NCBI GenBank assembly: GCA_001972305.1
Contig: BDDD01001964.1
Location: 76,954 to 140,953 of the forward strand
Length of the DNA: 64,000 nucleotides
Reading direction: 5' to 3'
Source of the DNA: Cephalotus follicularis
Lineage: Eukaryota; Streptophyta; Magnoliopsida; Oxalidales; Cephalotaceae
Positions 11,340 to 22,350 of this stretch are shown in pieces. Made by a program: the position numbers and the translations under genes. The notes beneath the pieces are model-generated. The model did no database searches and was not told the origin of the DNA. It saw nothing but the letters and a program-made list of their open reading frames with translations. The stretch's first letter is position 1. Each line of letters opens with the position of its first letter.

Positions 11340-12270
11340 AGAGTTGCTTGATGCAGCATTGGATGGTAAAGGCGGGTTATGGCCCGAGTGATGGTTTGAT
11401 CACATACCAAGGTAGAGTTTGTGTTCCAAATAGTAAGGAACTGAAAGATGAGTTGTTATCTCAAGCTCATCGCTCTAGTTTCTCAATGCATCCAGTGAGC
11501 ACTAAGATGTATCAAGATATAAAGCCCGTTTATTGTTGGAACAATATGAAGTAGGAAATAGCAGAGTATGTATCCACTTGCTTGACATGCCAGCAAGTTA
11601 AATCAGAACATCAGAGACTAGCTGGTTTACTTCAGCCATTGCAGGTGGCACGATGGAAATGAGAGCATATTACGATGGATTGTGTTTCAGGGTTGCCATG
11701 GACGAGAGCTAACCATGATGCTATATTGGTTATCGTTGATCGTTTCACAAAGTCTGCCCATTTTCTAGCGATGAAGATGACTTATTCTCTTGATCGGTTA
11801 GCATCTCTTTATATAGGAGAGGTAGTGAGACTTCACGGTGTACCAGTCAATGTCGTTTCTGACAGAGACCCGTGGTTCACTTCCCAGTTTTGGAAGAAAG
11901 TGTAGACAGCTTTCGGTACTCATATAAGTTTTAGCACAGCTTTCCATCCTCAGACAGATGGCCAGTCACTATTCAGACTTTAGAGGACATGCTTCGAGCG
12001 TGTGTTATGGATTGGGGTGGCTGTTGGGATGACCATTTGCCACTAGTAGATTTCTCGTATAATAATAGCTTTCATGCTAGTATTAGTATGGCACCATTTG
12101 AGGCTCTATATAGCCGGAGATGCAGAACTCCAGTCTGTTGGTTTGAAGTAGGTGAGTGGAGTCTCCTAGGGCCGAAGATAGTTCAGGAAAAGACAGAGAA
12201 GGCCAAAGTTATCAGGGAAAGACTTTTAACAGCTCAGAGTCACCAGAAGAGTTATGCTGATCATCGTTGA
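11340..12270 (+). pseudogene. Gypsy B integrase remnant
   Basis: The HHCC zinc-binding region is visible (HRSSFSMHP followed by CLTCQQVK), with a stop between its halves at about 11552. The catalytic core has the first Asp (MDCVSGLPW) and second Asp (SDRDPWFTSQFWK), then a stop at 11903. At HPQTDGQS (about 11950-11970) a short deletion shifts the frame and removes the position of the catalytic Glu (family GQSERTIQ). The next frame resumes with TLEDMLRACVMDW. The strand-transfer DDE triad is therefore incomplete. Confidence 0.88.
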
Positions 12271-12705
12271 TGGGATCTAGAGTTTTCGGTAGACGATCAT
12301 GTTTTCCTTAAAGTCTCTCCGACTAAAGGAATTATGAGATTTGGCAAGAAAGGGAAGTTGGCTCCACGGTTTATAGGACCCTTTGAGATACTTGAGAGGG
12401 TTGGTGCAGTCGCTTACAGACTTGCCCTACCTCTTCACCTAACATATGTGCATAATGTGTTCCATGTGTCGATGCTGAGGAAGTATCACCCAGATCCTTC
12501 AAATGTGTTACAGTATGAACCTTTAGAACTGTGAACAGATATGAGTTTTGAGGAAAGGCCAGTTCAAATTATTGACCGCCGAGTCAAACAATTGAGGAGC
12601 AAGGATATTGCCTTGGTTAAAGTCTTATGGTAGTACCATGGACTTGAAGAAGCAACCTGGGAGCGTGAAGATGAGATGAGGGCACGATATCCTCAGTTAT
12701 TTTGA
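12271..12705 (+). pseudogene. Gypsy B integrase C-terminus and chromodomain
   Basis: The GPY/F-type block is present (KLAPRFIGPFEILERVGAVAYRLALP, then HNVFHVSMLRKYHPDP). It is followed by a stop and then a chromodomain-like tail near 12560-12705 that includes VQIIDRRVKQLRSKDI, a stop, and HGLEEATWEREDEMRARYPQLF. In Tekay-type elements this domain is thought to steer integration toward heterochromatin. It lies immediately before the polypurine tract. Confidence 0.82.
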
Positions 12706-12734
12706 TCTTAGAAAGTCTCGGGACGAGATTTCTC

Positions 12735-12748
12735 GAAGGAGGGGAGGA
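12735..12748 (+). other. Gypsy B polypurine tract
   Basis: GAAGGAGGGGAGGA sits directly against the 3' LTR start TGTAAACC at 12749. Confidence 0.85.
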
Positions 12749-13484
12749 TGTAAACCCCATATATCTTAGCTATACATTTTTACATGTATATGCTTGTATT
12801 TATATGAAATTGCATAATATTGTACTCATGGATGACTTTGAATGTATAATATATATACATATTTTCCATTTATATGATTGTTTATGATTAGTGGTGGTTT
12901 CGTAGGACCCGATCACTGTTTGTGAGATTTTCGCCTAAATGAGCTCGTATATATAAAGGGTTCAGTTCAGTTCATTCTCATTTTTCTCATTTTCTTAGAG
13001 AGATTGAGAGAGAAAGTGAGCTAGAGAGAGTGTGGGTGGAATCGAGCAAACGAGCAGTCATTGGAATCGTCACAGCGAGTAGAACGTGAAGGAAGCAACA
13101 GAATATGGATTGAAGCTACCTATTCTCCATTTTCAGCCGATTTAGGTAGGTTATACTTATGCTCCGATCTCCTTATATGGATAGATTGGCATGTTTTTAT
13201 GGTTATGCATGAGTGTATGTATGCTAGATGCAAGAATTAGGATAGGAGATATGAGTAAAAATGAATTAAAGAGGAGTTTTGAGGGAAATCGGAGGAAATG
13301 GCTTATTTTGCCCAATTCCCGTTTTTCCCCAATCTCAAGGCTATAGACACGATTTTAAAGAGTTTAAAATCTGTTTTCAAGTCTATTTTGATGATAGGAT
13401 CTTATAGCATCCTTTGATTTGAATTTAAAACGGTGTTTATGAATTTTCCAAGGATTTTTTGAGGGATTTCGGCATTTGACAACA

Positions 13485-13695
13485 GCCCAGGGCGTCAACA
13501 TGTTCATCGTAAACGTTGACGTGTTCCTCAGTTTCCCAGCACGTCGACGCCATCAGTTAAGCGTCGACGCCCATGTGCCATGTGCGTTAGTGCACTGCCT
13601 TGTATTTCACGTTAACGCCATACAGAAGAGATTTAGACGTCAACGCCCAGAGCTTACGCATCGACGCGTAAACCCTACACGTCAACGCCTAAAGC
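13485..13695 (+). repeat. CGTCRACG motif cluster in Gypsy B 3' LTR
   Basis: Positional counterpart of 5905-6135. ACGTCGACGC (13541) and GCGTCGACGC (13561) are CpG-intact, where the 5' LTR has ATGTCGACGC and GCGTCGACAC. The differences between the two copies are therefore largely CpG transitions. Confidence 0.75.
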
Positions 13696-14279
13696 TATTG
13701 TCCGGGTTGGCCAAATTTTATGATTTCCATCCCAAAATTTCCCCTCATCATATGGATGATGTAGGAAGCCTCCCTAAGGCCTTGTAACCTACAGAAATCC
13801 ATACTTTGATACTTTTAAACCCCAAAACCAATTTGCAAAGAAGTTTTCATAGAGAGAATGATTTTTATATATAAATTGGTTTTCAAGAATGGTTGGGATA
13901 GTTCAACTAGACGTCTGGACGTGGATTTCCTAGTTAGTCTTTCCTCTCCATTGTTTTCATTCGGTACGGACCAACAAAGAAGTTCAGTTTATAGAGAAGG
14001 AGGAAAAAGAGAGATAGTTTTACATGATTTGACGGATGTGGATCCTATGAGGTCCTTTATGATAGGTCCCTATCTTTTATATGAAAGATGAATATAGAAT
14101 TATAGATAGGGTACGGCTATGGATGTTGATTATTATGATTGAGACCTTACAGGATAACCCATTCATAATCTTCATTTATGTCATGAAGTGTTATGAATGT
14201 AGGCCACACATTATGATCATGGATTTCTCCTATGCCAGTGGTCTTCGGGAGTCCCCGCACAGTCGAGTGACATATTGCT

Positions 14280-14515
14280 GAGTAGATCGTATAGATCCCC
14301 ATACTATGGTTTTGGGTCAGAGCTTATAGATCCACATATCATGGTTATTGCGTATGAGCTTATAGATCCTCATTTCAGTCATTGGGTGGCATCAGATAGA
14401 TCCCCATATCATAGTCGCTGGGTATAGTATCGTATCGATCCCCATATCATGGCTATTAGGTATGAGCTTATAGATCCCCATATTATAGTTGTTGAGTACA
14501 TCTTACAGATCCTTA
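14280..14515 (+). repeat. ~40-bp degenerate tandem repeat in Gypsy B 3' LTR
   Basis: Same array as 6720-6955: units carry (A)TAGATCCCCATAT(C/T)AT and a GGTATGAGCTTATAG spacer. Confidence 0.7.
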
Positions 14516-15303
14516 TTTAGGGCTAGTCTGCCCCCTCAGGAGACCGACATTATGATCTTCTGGCCAGCGTTATCCTATGCCCGCACAGCTATGACACGAG
14601 CAGTGTTTGGATTGTGATGGATGTACCTCATGGTTGATTGTTCCCATGGTATGAGTATGGATTGTTATTGAGTATCTGCAGGCCATTGGCGTTTGATGTG
14701 ACATTGGGACTAGCTCGTATACCACTGCTTAGGGACGGCTGGTATACTGGAGCAGTTCACACTTTTTATTTATGTATATGACTTTCCATGCACATATAGT
14801 TATATATTGCACGCATATAATTACTATGCTAATGTATTTCATGACATACTATTATATCTGTTGCATATCATTGCATAGCATTTTGTATAGCCTACACAAC
14901 ATTATGTCGCTGACCTATTTCCCTGTTGTGGAATGGGTCAGGCTCAGGTCCAGGTGACACTCAGGGATAGTAGACAGGATGGATAGCAGCATGAGACTCC
15001 TAGTAGCATAGCTCTGACCTTTACCTTGTATTATGGTTTTAATATGTATAAAAGACTATAAGAGACAAGTTGTACTTTCAGCTATTGACCTGCCAGCTTG
15101 TGGTAGTGCATAAGATATTTATATAGCATGATGTTTTGATGGATGGGCTTATCTATATGGGCTTGATAATATCTTCCATATGCATATGGTGTTTTAAAGT
15201 TTTATATTTTATAGCCTTTCCAAGGATAGTAGGGATGTTACAGTTGGACATGTCACGTGCCGAACCTTTAGGGCAACCTTGGGGTTCGGGGCGTGACAGA
15301 TCA

Positions 15304-16865
15304 TGATTTGAGAATCGGAATCTTGGTATACTTTATTTCGAATCTTCCTGGTCATAGGATTTACACTCAGGGCATGATCAACCTGGATAGAGCATCACGT
15401 ACTGTCAGATCGGTAAGCAGATGGTGACTGATCTCATACTCACTCGCATGGATGATGCTATGAAAACTACGTGGGTGCTCATTTAATGAGTTCACTGAAG
15501 GTGACTGTTGATAGAATATATGTATGGAGTTTTACTTACATGTCAGACAGAATTTTAGTTTTATAACAGTGAATGTGGTCATTGGACATGAGCCGTCACT
15601 GGATGTCTTGTGCATAGAGTGCTGTGTTTTGATGATGCTTAAATACATATTCTATGAAGTGTATACAGGCATTAGTTGGACATAGTACACTTATGTATGG
15701 AAGCATGTGAACTGGCAACAATGAATCCATTGCTTCTCGTAAAAGAAGATTAATCTCATGATGATTTTCGTTAGCGATTAAACGCCTGGCCAGGCTAGCC
15801 ACGATATCAAGAGTGTGATATCATTGGTTGAATATTAGAGGGGACCTCTAATATTATTTAGGCTAATGAAAGATAGTCACGAGGCTAAAGATTAAATTAT
15901 TGGGGTCTGACATAATCCGTACCCTAGATTTAATTAGAGCATTGTCAATGAAGGTACTATGCATGCATGTACCTATAAATAGTGGTTCGTAAATTATTCA
16001 TATTACCTAGGGATCGTTATGCATTGCTAGATGTCGATGTCGACTAGTAGAATGCCCGAGATTAAATTGATAAATTAATTTTGGAAGAAAAGAATTAAAA
16101 GAGTTTAATTCGAAATGTCCAAGAGAATATTTTTATGAGATAATAAATATTTAATTGGAGAAATTATGAGCGTCACGATTTAATCCTACGGCCAGCGTAA
16201 TAGTGAACCAAGAGGGTCACACATAATACGGGCTAATATTTCCAACACGTAATGAGAGAAAATAATTAGGATAATTATTTCCTAATTATAATTAATGAGA
16301 TTAAGGAAAGTAGAAGTCAAAAAGGAGAGAAAGACCATCTAAGGAAGAATCCTGAATGCATTAGGAAACCCTAAGCATGATAGGAGAAGAGTTTGGGTTC
16401 TAATATGATTGTCTAGCAGCAAGTATATATAGAACACACCCCCTTTCCTATTAAGAGTTGTTGTCGTTGGACGTTTTTATGCTCTCTCTTGGTGTCTTCT
16501 CTCATCTCTCTTATATACAATCAAGAGTTGAAAGTTTGAGAAACCTGGTGTTAGAAATTGAAGCTTGGTGTGGATACCCTTGAAGCTTTCTACACTTAGA
16601 AGCTAGAACCGTTTCATACTTTTAACAAGTAGCTACGCTTTTGGAAGCAAGAAGACACATAGGAAGAAGGAAGGAGCCGCTCCATTCATGTGAGTAACTC
16701 CGCCTGCTCATCCCTATTGATTTATATCTAACTATATATGTATGCTCAAAAGATCCTGGAAACGAACCATATTGCTTGATATTCATGAGATGATAACACA
16801 ATATATGTTTTAGGGTTTTATGCATATAGATATTTTATTGCCTAAATCTCTATAAGGTTCCAACA
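15304..16865 (+). mobile_element. Copia1 3' LTR, second part
   Basis: Continues from 5170 after Gypsy B. Its first 360 bp match 1690-2014 of the 5' LTR; the rest has no 5' counterpart because that copy is deleted. It contains a plausible TATA box at 16424 and ends CCAACA before ATCCA. Part of it (about 15590-15700) is matched in reverse complement at 62810-62950. Confidence 0.9.
16424..16432 (+). promoter_or_regulatory. TATA box of Copia1 3' LTR
   Basis: TATATATAG is followed about 30 bp later by a pyrimidine-rich CCCCCTTTCC and TCTCTC region, a typical plant LTR core promoter arrangement. Confidence 0.5.
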
Positions 16866-16870
16866 ATCCA

Positions 16871-17092
16871 ACCCCTCGAGCGGGAGGACGCTATATGTGT
16901 ATTCAGTTAACATGGTGATTAACTGATCCGCAATGACTGTTTGGGATAATACATATAGCAAATGCCAATGTTAATGAATATGCACAATAGAACATGAATG
17001 GAACTAAGAATGTACGGATAAAGAGTGTATTATATGTAAAATACATATGGATGCAGTCACTTCGTGGCTTGCAGGGGCACTCCTATCTAACA
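16871..17092 (-). mobile_element. 5' LTR of the minus-strand copia, second part
   Basis: On the minus strand it begins TGTTAGATAGGAG, comparable to the Copia3 LTR start TGTTAGAGAAAG at 35214, including a CCACGA(A/G)GTG block. It joins to 613-1490 across the Copia1 insertion. It abuts the PMD-like reading frame at 17093, which suggests the element inserted inside that exon. Confidence 0.65.
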
Positions 17093-17566
17093 CTTAGCTC
17101 ATGCCTTCTTAGGCACTCTCTATGAGCACTTAGACCAATACCGAGAGGCAATGGAGGGCTCCAAGGGCAGATATCTCCATCTGTCTTTCATTGATGTCGC
17201 CTTCATACAGATCTTCGTGTGAGAGTGATTTCCAAGCCTGGCCAAGCATGTGACTACGGAGGACAAAGAAGATCCTTGTTTTCATGCCCTGAGGTGGTCA
17301 GGGATTAAGAAGTTTAGGAGCGTTAAGGAGGTGTTGGACAAAGAAAACAAATTCTGCTTTCACCCCTACATTAATGATACTGACAAGTTCAAGGCGACGA
17401 TAAACTATCCTGAAGCTGACCAATTCGTGGACCTCACAAAGGATGAGACTTCTCATCAAGACTGACAGATGGCCCTGATATTCTTCCCAAGGTATTTGTT
17501 GACCATGATCGAGAAGGCCACAAGTCATTCACTAGTTGTGAATCCATTCCACAAAGTTTGGACCGG
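17093..17566 (+). pseudogene. Plant-mobile-domain-like exon fragment
   Basis: From 17094 a frame reads LAHAFLGTLYEHLDQYREAM, continues GRYLHLSFIDVAFIQIFV and then meets a TGA (about 17222). Another frame (17250-17462) has HALRWSGIKKFRSVKEVLD, then KENKFCFHPYI, then a TGA, and continues MALIFFPRYLLTMIEKA to about 17566. There GGTAAGTTT looks like a 5' splice site. The spacing of a tyrosine-rich 'GRY..(L/V)SF(I/V)D..F.Q.F.WE' stretch, an RW block and a (W/H)PY block resembles the plant mobile domain (PMD, MAIN/MAIL1 family). I recognise this from memory of the family; it was not searched. The left end is cut by a copia LTR. It could be host or transposon-carried. Confidence 0.45.
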
Positions 17567-18501
17567 TAAGTTTATTTGTATCAAGTACACCAAACAGTGG
17601 GTTTGATGCCATTGCAATATCTAAAGATATAAAAGAAAACAGGAAAAAACAATTAGCATGTTGTTCAATTTATGTCCTTTAAAACATTAAAGATTTGATA
17701 TTTAAATCTTTAAGAATAACCGCCCACTAATTTGCGCAAATTTCATAACCCTCAACTATGGAAGATGGGGAACACATAACTTGAATGATCCCATCATAAG
17801 TTGGTTTCCTAGGGATGATAGGAATCTCATAACTTGTACATCAATACATTGGGTTTACCAAACAAGTTTCCTTATTGTCAGGCAATACTCTTTGCCGCTT
17901 GTATCTCACACAATTCCCAATCTTTGTTTTAGCCTATAGGTGCCTATGACCATGAGATTACCCATCAAGAGACAAGTATACTAGTCAACGTTGTACCCAT
18001 CATTAAGCATTATGGTGGACTAGAGATACATCCTTAGGGTTTACCCAACAAGACTTTTCAACAGCCCATCACTAATGTATATCTCATTTTCAATTAATAT
18101 AGAAAATCTTATCAAAAGCAAATTTTGAGTTTACCCAACTAGTGTGATGCCCTTGACTAGATATCTTATTTCAATGGTAATGATGGAAGGCAACGACCGG
18201 ATATGTGCTTGTGTCTATTTTCGCTATCATTGGATATTGATTGTCAATTGAGGGGTTTATTGGTCATTAAGATGGGCCATCCCATTATTAATCTAGTTGA
18301 CAAGTAGATGACATATATGGAGAGATCGTTTGAATCTCTAGCATGGCTCATTTACTCTAAGTGTACATCTCATTTATCCTTATACTAACATGCATCGCAT
18401 ACATGTTATCCTAATGGTAAATCATGGACTTTTAAACTAATGGTCTTATCCTAGGTGAGATAATTACAATATGGATTATATCTCATACAAGTCACGTGTG
18501 T
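17567..18501. other. No recognised feature; intron-like or old LTR debris
   Basis: AT-rich and without a supported ORF. It follows a possible splice donor, so the left part could be intron. Three copies of a GGGTTTACCCAACAAG-like word (near 17850, 18038, 18128) and phrases like those in copia LTRs (CTATGACCATGAG) hint at a degraded copia LTR, but I cannot define its ends. Confidence 0.3.
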
Positions 18502-18511
18502 TAAATAATAT

Positions 18512-18767
18512 GGTAAAATACAAAAAAAAAACCTGAGGTTATAGAGTGCTAATACTTAACCCCCTCTCAATTCATAAATAATGAACACCCCCTGAGGATG
18601 GAACACACATATTAAATGCCCCCCTCTGGTAAACAGGAACTTAACAGAAACTGATAATGGAGTTAACTTAATTTTTCATCCCGAGAGTTGTTCGGTATTT
18701 ATGAAATGAGAGAGGGTTAAGTGTTAGCGATCTATAACCTCAGGGTTTTTTTTTAAGAATTTTACCC
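18512..18767. mobile_element. MULE-type MITE, 256 bp, 10-bp TSD
   Basis: Terminal inverted repeats of about 70 bp: the left end GGTAAAATAC, a poly-A run, then CCTGAGGTTATAGAGTGCTA, with the right end as its imperfect reverse complement. The flanks are the perfect direct repeat TAAATAATAT (18502-18511 and 18768-18777). TSDs of 9-11 bp with long TIRs are characteristic of Mutator-like elements. There is no coding capacity, so it is a non-autonomous derivative that could fold into one long hairpin. Confidence 0.85.
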
Positions 18768-18777
18768 TAAATAATAT

Positions 18778-20105
18778 ACTTCAAATCTTCAATCTTCTCG
18801 CTTGCCTTCCACTGTGACTCTCGATAATTAACACACTATTCTACTTATAAATAAAAAAGAACACTTGATTTTAAATCAAGGGGATGTACAAGTGGGAGAA
18901 AGAAAGATAATAGGAACAAATAGGTGAGAGAAGAGGCATGAAGGCCTTATTTAAAAATACTACAAACACCCACCATTAAAGCAATAAATACACCATACGT
19001 TCAACACTTGGATAAATAACACCATTCATCTAGCCTAAAGCCCATGATCTACTATCATACATATTTTAATTCAATCACAGTGAATATAAACAATGGTTAA
19101 ATGTATGTAATAATGAGCATCTACAAAGTCCATGTCCACACAAGATTATTCTCAACTCTTCAATTTTTTTTAAAGTTTTAAAATTTTGGGCTCAAGATTT
19201 ACTATTTATATTGAGATGAAAATACTAAGGGCCCACTAAGCATTGGGCCTCAAGAGAATTGAGGCTCAAACTTACTTTTGGCTTTAGTGATATAAAGGCC
19301 TACTTTGAATTTGGGCTTTTTGTGAGGGAGAATTAGGGTTTAGTAAAAGCCCTAATAAAGTGTCATGTGTCCTTTAACCACACATGTCACTTGTCCCTCA
19401 ATCCAACCATTCATCTTGCGATTCAAATCCAACCCTTAAAGTCAATATTCAATCCTATCCATCTATTTCATGAAATGATCCAAGGGTTAGAATTCAGTCT
19501 TGTTTTATTAAGCTACTTTATTAAAGTAACCTTATGTCAAAGTTTGGTCAACACTCAAATTTAAAATCCTTTAAATGATGCATCTTTGTTGCCCCTTACT
19601 ACTCCCTCAATCAACTAATAATATTGCACTTAATCCTCACATCACATTTAATGTAACTCTTACACTGTAGTTTTGGGATGAAATGCTAGTATGGTTTAAG
19701 TCCTTTAATAGTCTTTACTAGTCTTGAACTTTAGGTAGTAAGGTATTAAATCTTTAATAAATTTAATGCCTCATCATCTTATTTATTATAACTTATTATG
19801 AAAATGAGACGAACTCCATTAACGGAGGATTAAAGCTTCTGGGGCTGACATTTTCAAACTTTCATTAGAGGCGGTTATGGTGGTTTTTAAGATTAGGTCC
19901 AAACATGAAAGTTGCCCTAACATCCACACAAATATATTGGTAGCCTCAAATCACAGAACAAAACTCTTTTGCCCTATAAATATCATCAAATCCGTGACTT
20001 TATATACCTCCAAGAATAGAAATCATTTTACACAAATCATGCTCATTACTCATTACTAAAACATCTAACACAATACAATAGATATATCACAGTATGATCA
20101 AAATC
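18778..20105 (-). other. Non-coding, copia-like leader or LTR debris
   Basis: No supported coding sequence. Words such as GGGCCCACTAAGCATTGGGCC and a CACATGTCACTTGTCCC block (19340-19400) resemble copia U3/leader sequence, like 160-400. Because a minus-sense primer-binding site lies at 20106-20118, this is most simply the leader of a minus-strand copia remnant. Confidence 0.35.
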
Positions 20106-20118
20106 GGTTCCAATACCA
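20106..20118 (-). other. Primer-binding site of a minus-strand copia remnant
   Basis: Minus strand TGGTATTGGAACC, three mismatches from the initiator-Met consensus. It lies 2 bp from a plus-strand TGTTGG at 20121 that would be the LTR end. Confidence 0.45.
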
Positions 20119-20120
20119 TT

Positions 20121-20717
20121 TGTTGGTTTCTATATATAGAGGTTAGATTAACTCTTAATCTAACCATATCATGCAATCCTAAGTAAAATAGTTGAAAAGA
20201 TCATAAAATGCGAAAAACACTTTTGATAAACACTTTGATATAACAAATTAAAGAGAGAGGGGAGGGAGAATGAAATCAAACTTACTTTGTTTATTCTTTA
20301 CTCCACCTTTGTTTTCAAAACCTAGCTTACTTCAAGGCGCTTTGTAGAATCAAAGATATGCTCCCTCCAACTTAGTCCACACCAAGAGAGATTTTGCAAA
20401 GAATCAATGGGAGAGAGATGCTAAAATTTTGGCCAAGCTTAGATAAGGATACTAGTGCCTTATGTGTTTTCTACAAAAGTCTTTCAACTTCGTTCCAAAA
20501 CCCATCACTTAGTATATATACTAAATGATAGTCAAAACTTACTACCTTTGACTTGACCTAGTTAAAGGTAGATAAGTAATGAGAATAGTCAACATAATTA
20601 ATCTCATTAATCTAGTAGCTTATCACATAAGCACTTTCAATTATACTAATCACATTAGTATTATTAATTAGGAACAAACCATAATTTAATTCTCTCTGAT
20701 CCATTTGCATTCTCACA
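20121..20717 (-). mobile_element. Probable minus-strand copia LTR
   Basis: The stretch between the PBS at 20106 and the Copia2 LTR start. A palindromic TAGTATATATACTA near 20511 could be the TATA box. The right boundary is uncertain: I chose CTCACA at 20717 because its reverse complement starts TG, but an end near 20676 is also possible. No second LTR copy is present to test it. Confidence 0.35.
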
Positions 20718-22184
20718 CTTGTATTGTGTGTGTGCTAGAGTGTGATTTAAAAGCCACCTACTTTCGTTGTACATGAGATGCAAAAACAAACTATTCAATT
20801 GTAATTAATAAAATATCTATTTATGGCCACCTTTCTTTATTAAGTTTTAAATTAATATATTGCAAATATACATAATATGACAAAGGCCCATGGAATAGAA
20901 CTTGGATGTATGACCGGGGGCTGTGGGACATACTCCCAGACACTTATATTCCTAAACAATTCCTGGTCATAGGTTAATTGATTAGGACATTGATGAATCA
21001 ATTAGACCAGTGCATGGGTAGCTCACTTGATGATGGGCCTAGATGATCTCATTACCAGTTGTGGGGGATACTAGAGTTAACATACAGGTGCTTATTGGGA
21101 GCTTGTACACTGAATGAACCCGGGACTCTTGCTAGAGTCTTAGAAAGAATACCTACATGGATGTTTACCTATATATCAATAGGAGTTTTTTAGGTTTGCG
21201 ATGGTCTAGCTGGTCCTTAGACTTGAGGTGCTACGGTCGTGTTGTGTGCAACTGGCATACTTTGATGTGCTTCAAAGATGATGCCTTCGGGTCTTGTCGA
21301 AAGAGGCATATTGGGTATGTTGAGGTGTACATGAATGTGGGGTAGTACGCGAGATGGGATCTATCACATCCGGGTAAAGGTGATATGCTCTATGTGATTT
21401 AATGAGTAGGAACTCGCAAACCCTCGGTCGAGGTGGAATGAATAGGAAATGAGATTTTCAAAAATTCATTAGAGAGTTTCGAACTCCAGATCGTGACACA
21501 TAGTACTAAGTCAATTAGGGTTTGACATTAATCCATACACTAGACTCAAGTAAGAACATTTGATGGAAGGACTATAGTGCATGGCGATTTGCAACCAGTT
21601 AAGGTTTGGAGAGATTTATTTCGTGTTATCTGAATAATCACTACATACTGCTATGTGTCAATTTTGATGGTAGAAGTATTACGAATATTAATTATGTTTT
21701 AATATTCTAAATCAGATTAATGAGATTAATTCTGAGCTAATCAGGTTAGGAGGGTCCTAATCGATTAAGCAATATAAACGTCAAGTATGAGGTACTTGAT
21801 CGTAGTGATATCGGGGATATCGCTAAATTTCTACTACCGGTTTAACCCGAACCTTGAGGATCCCACACCATAATAGGGAGGTAATATTAATGGGATTAAT
21901 GTTTTAAGATAGTGGCATTGTGGTAATCATTAACTTACCTAGTAGCTCAATCTTTATGGTGGATATTCTATTTTCCTTATGTGAGACATAAGAGTAACGC
22001 CCGGGATTTTCGTTATTGTAATATTTCGTTTAAGATGTAATCTTATTATTGAATTAATGAGAATAGCATAATTTCTGACTTAGATGATGCTTTCAAAATT
22101 TAAAAGTTTAGATTTTGGAAGAGGGAATGATTGGAATGTTAAAGAAATATTAAATGATGCAATTAGAGGCAAAACGGTGCAGTT

Positions 22185-22350
22185 TTAGGATAAACGCGTC
22201 GATGCCTTTGTAAAGACATCGACGCCTATGGGACAGAGGGCACACGTGAATGCAGGTACATGCACGTCAATGTAGACGAAGACATCGACACCCTAGTATG
22301 AAAGAGGAAAAGACATCGACGTCTAAGGAAGACGTCGACGTCTTTGAAAG
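22185..22350 (+). repeat. CGTCGACG motif cluster 1 in LTR C
   Basis: Includes GCGTCGATGCC, GACATCGACGCC, GACATCGACACC, GACATCGACGTC and GACGTCGACGTCTTT; the 12-bp core GACGTCGACGTC of the last is a perfect palindrome. The cluster begins about 195 bp after the LTR start, in the probable U3. Confidence 0.75.

Larger units (their letters stand above)
5171..15298 (+). mobile_element. Gypsy B: plus-strand Tekay/Del-like chromovirus
   Basis: A structurally complete 10.1-kb Ty3/gypsy element: 5' LTR 5171-7736, PBS 7744-7756, gag, protease, RT-RNase H, integrase, chromodomain, polypurine tract 12735-12748 and 3' LTR 12749-15298. The flanks carry the perfect duplication GATCA (5166-5170, 15299-15303). 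The domain order (PR-RT-RH-INT-CHD) places it in the chromoviruses. The long LTRs of about 2.55 kb and the end of pol fit the Tekay/Del lineage. The coding region has many stops and at least two frameshifts, so it is non-autonomous now. It inserted into the 3' LTR of Copia1. Confidence 0.92.
12749..15298 (+). mobile_element. Gypsy B 3' LTR
   Basis: Pairs with 5171-7736 (about 2550 against 2566 bp). The TATA region is at about 12947-12957, the motif cluster at 13485-13695 and the repeats of about 40 bp at 14280-14515. It ends GCGTGACA, followed by the GATCA duplication. Confidence 0.92.
1491..16865 (+). mobile_element. Copia1: plus-strand Ty1/copia element, split by Gypsy B
   Basis: The element begins TGTTAGAG at 1491 and ends CCAACA at 16865. 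It is flanked by the perfect 5-bp duplication ATCCA (1486-1490, 16866-16870). The 5' LTR is truncated by an internal deletion that also removed the leader and gag. Protease, integrase, RT and RNase H remnants follow at 2070-4960. The 3' LTR begins at 4979 and is interrupted at 5171-15298 by Gypsy B. The intact target-site duplication shows that both outer ends are original, despite the internal damage. Confidence 0.9.
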
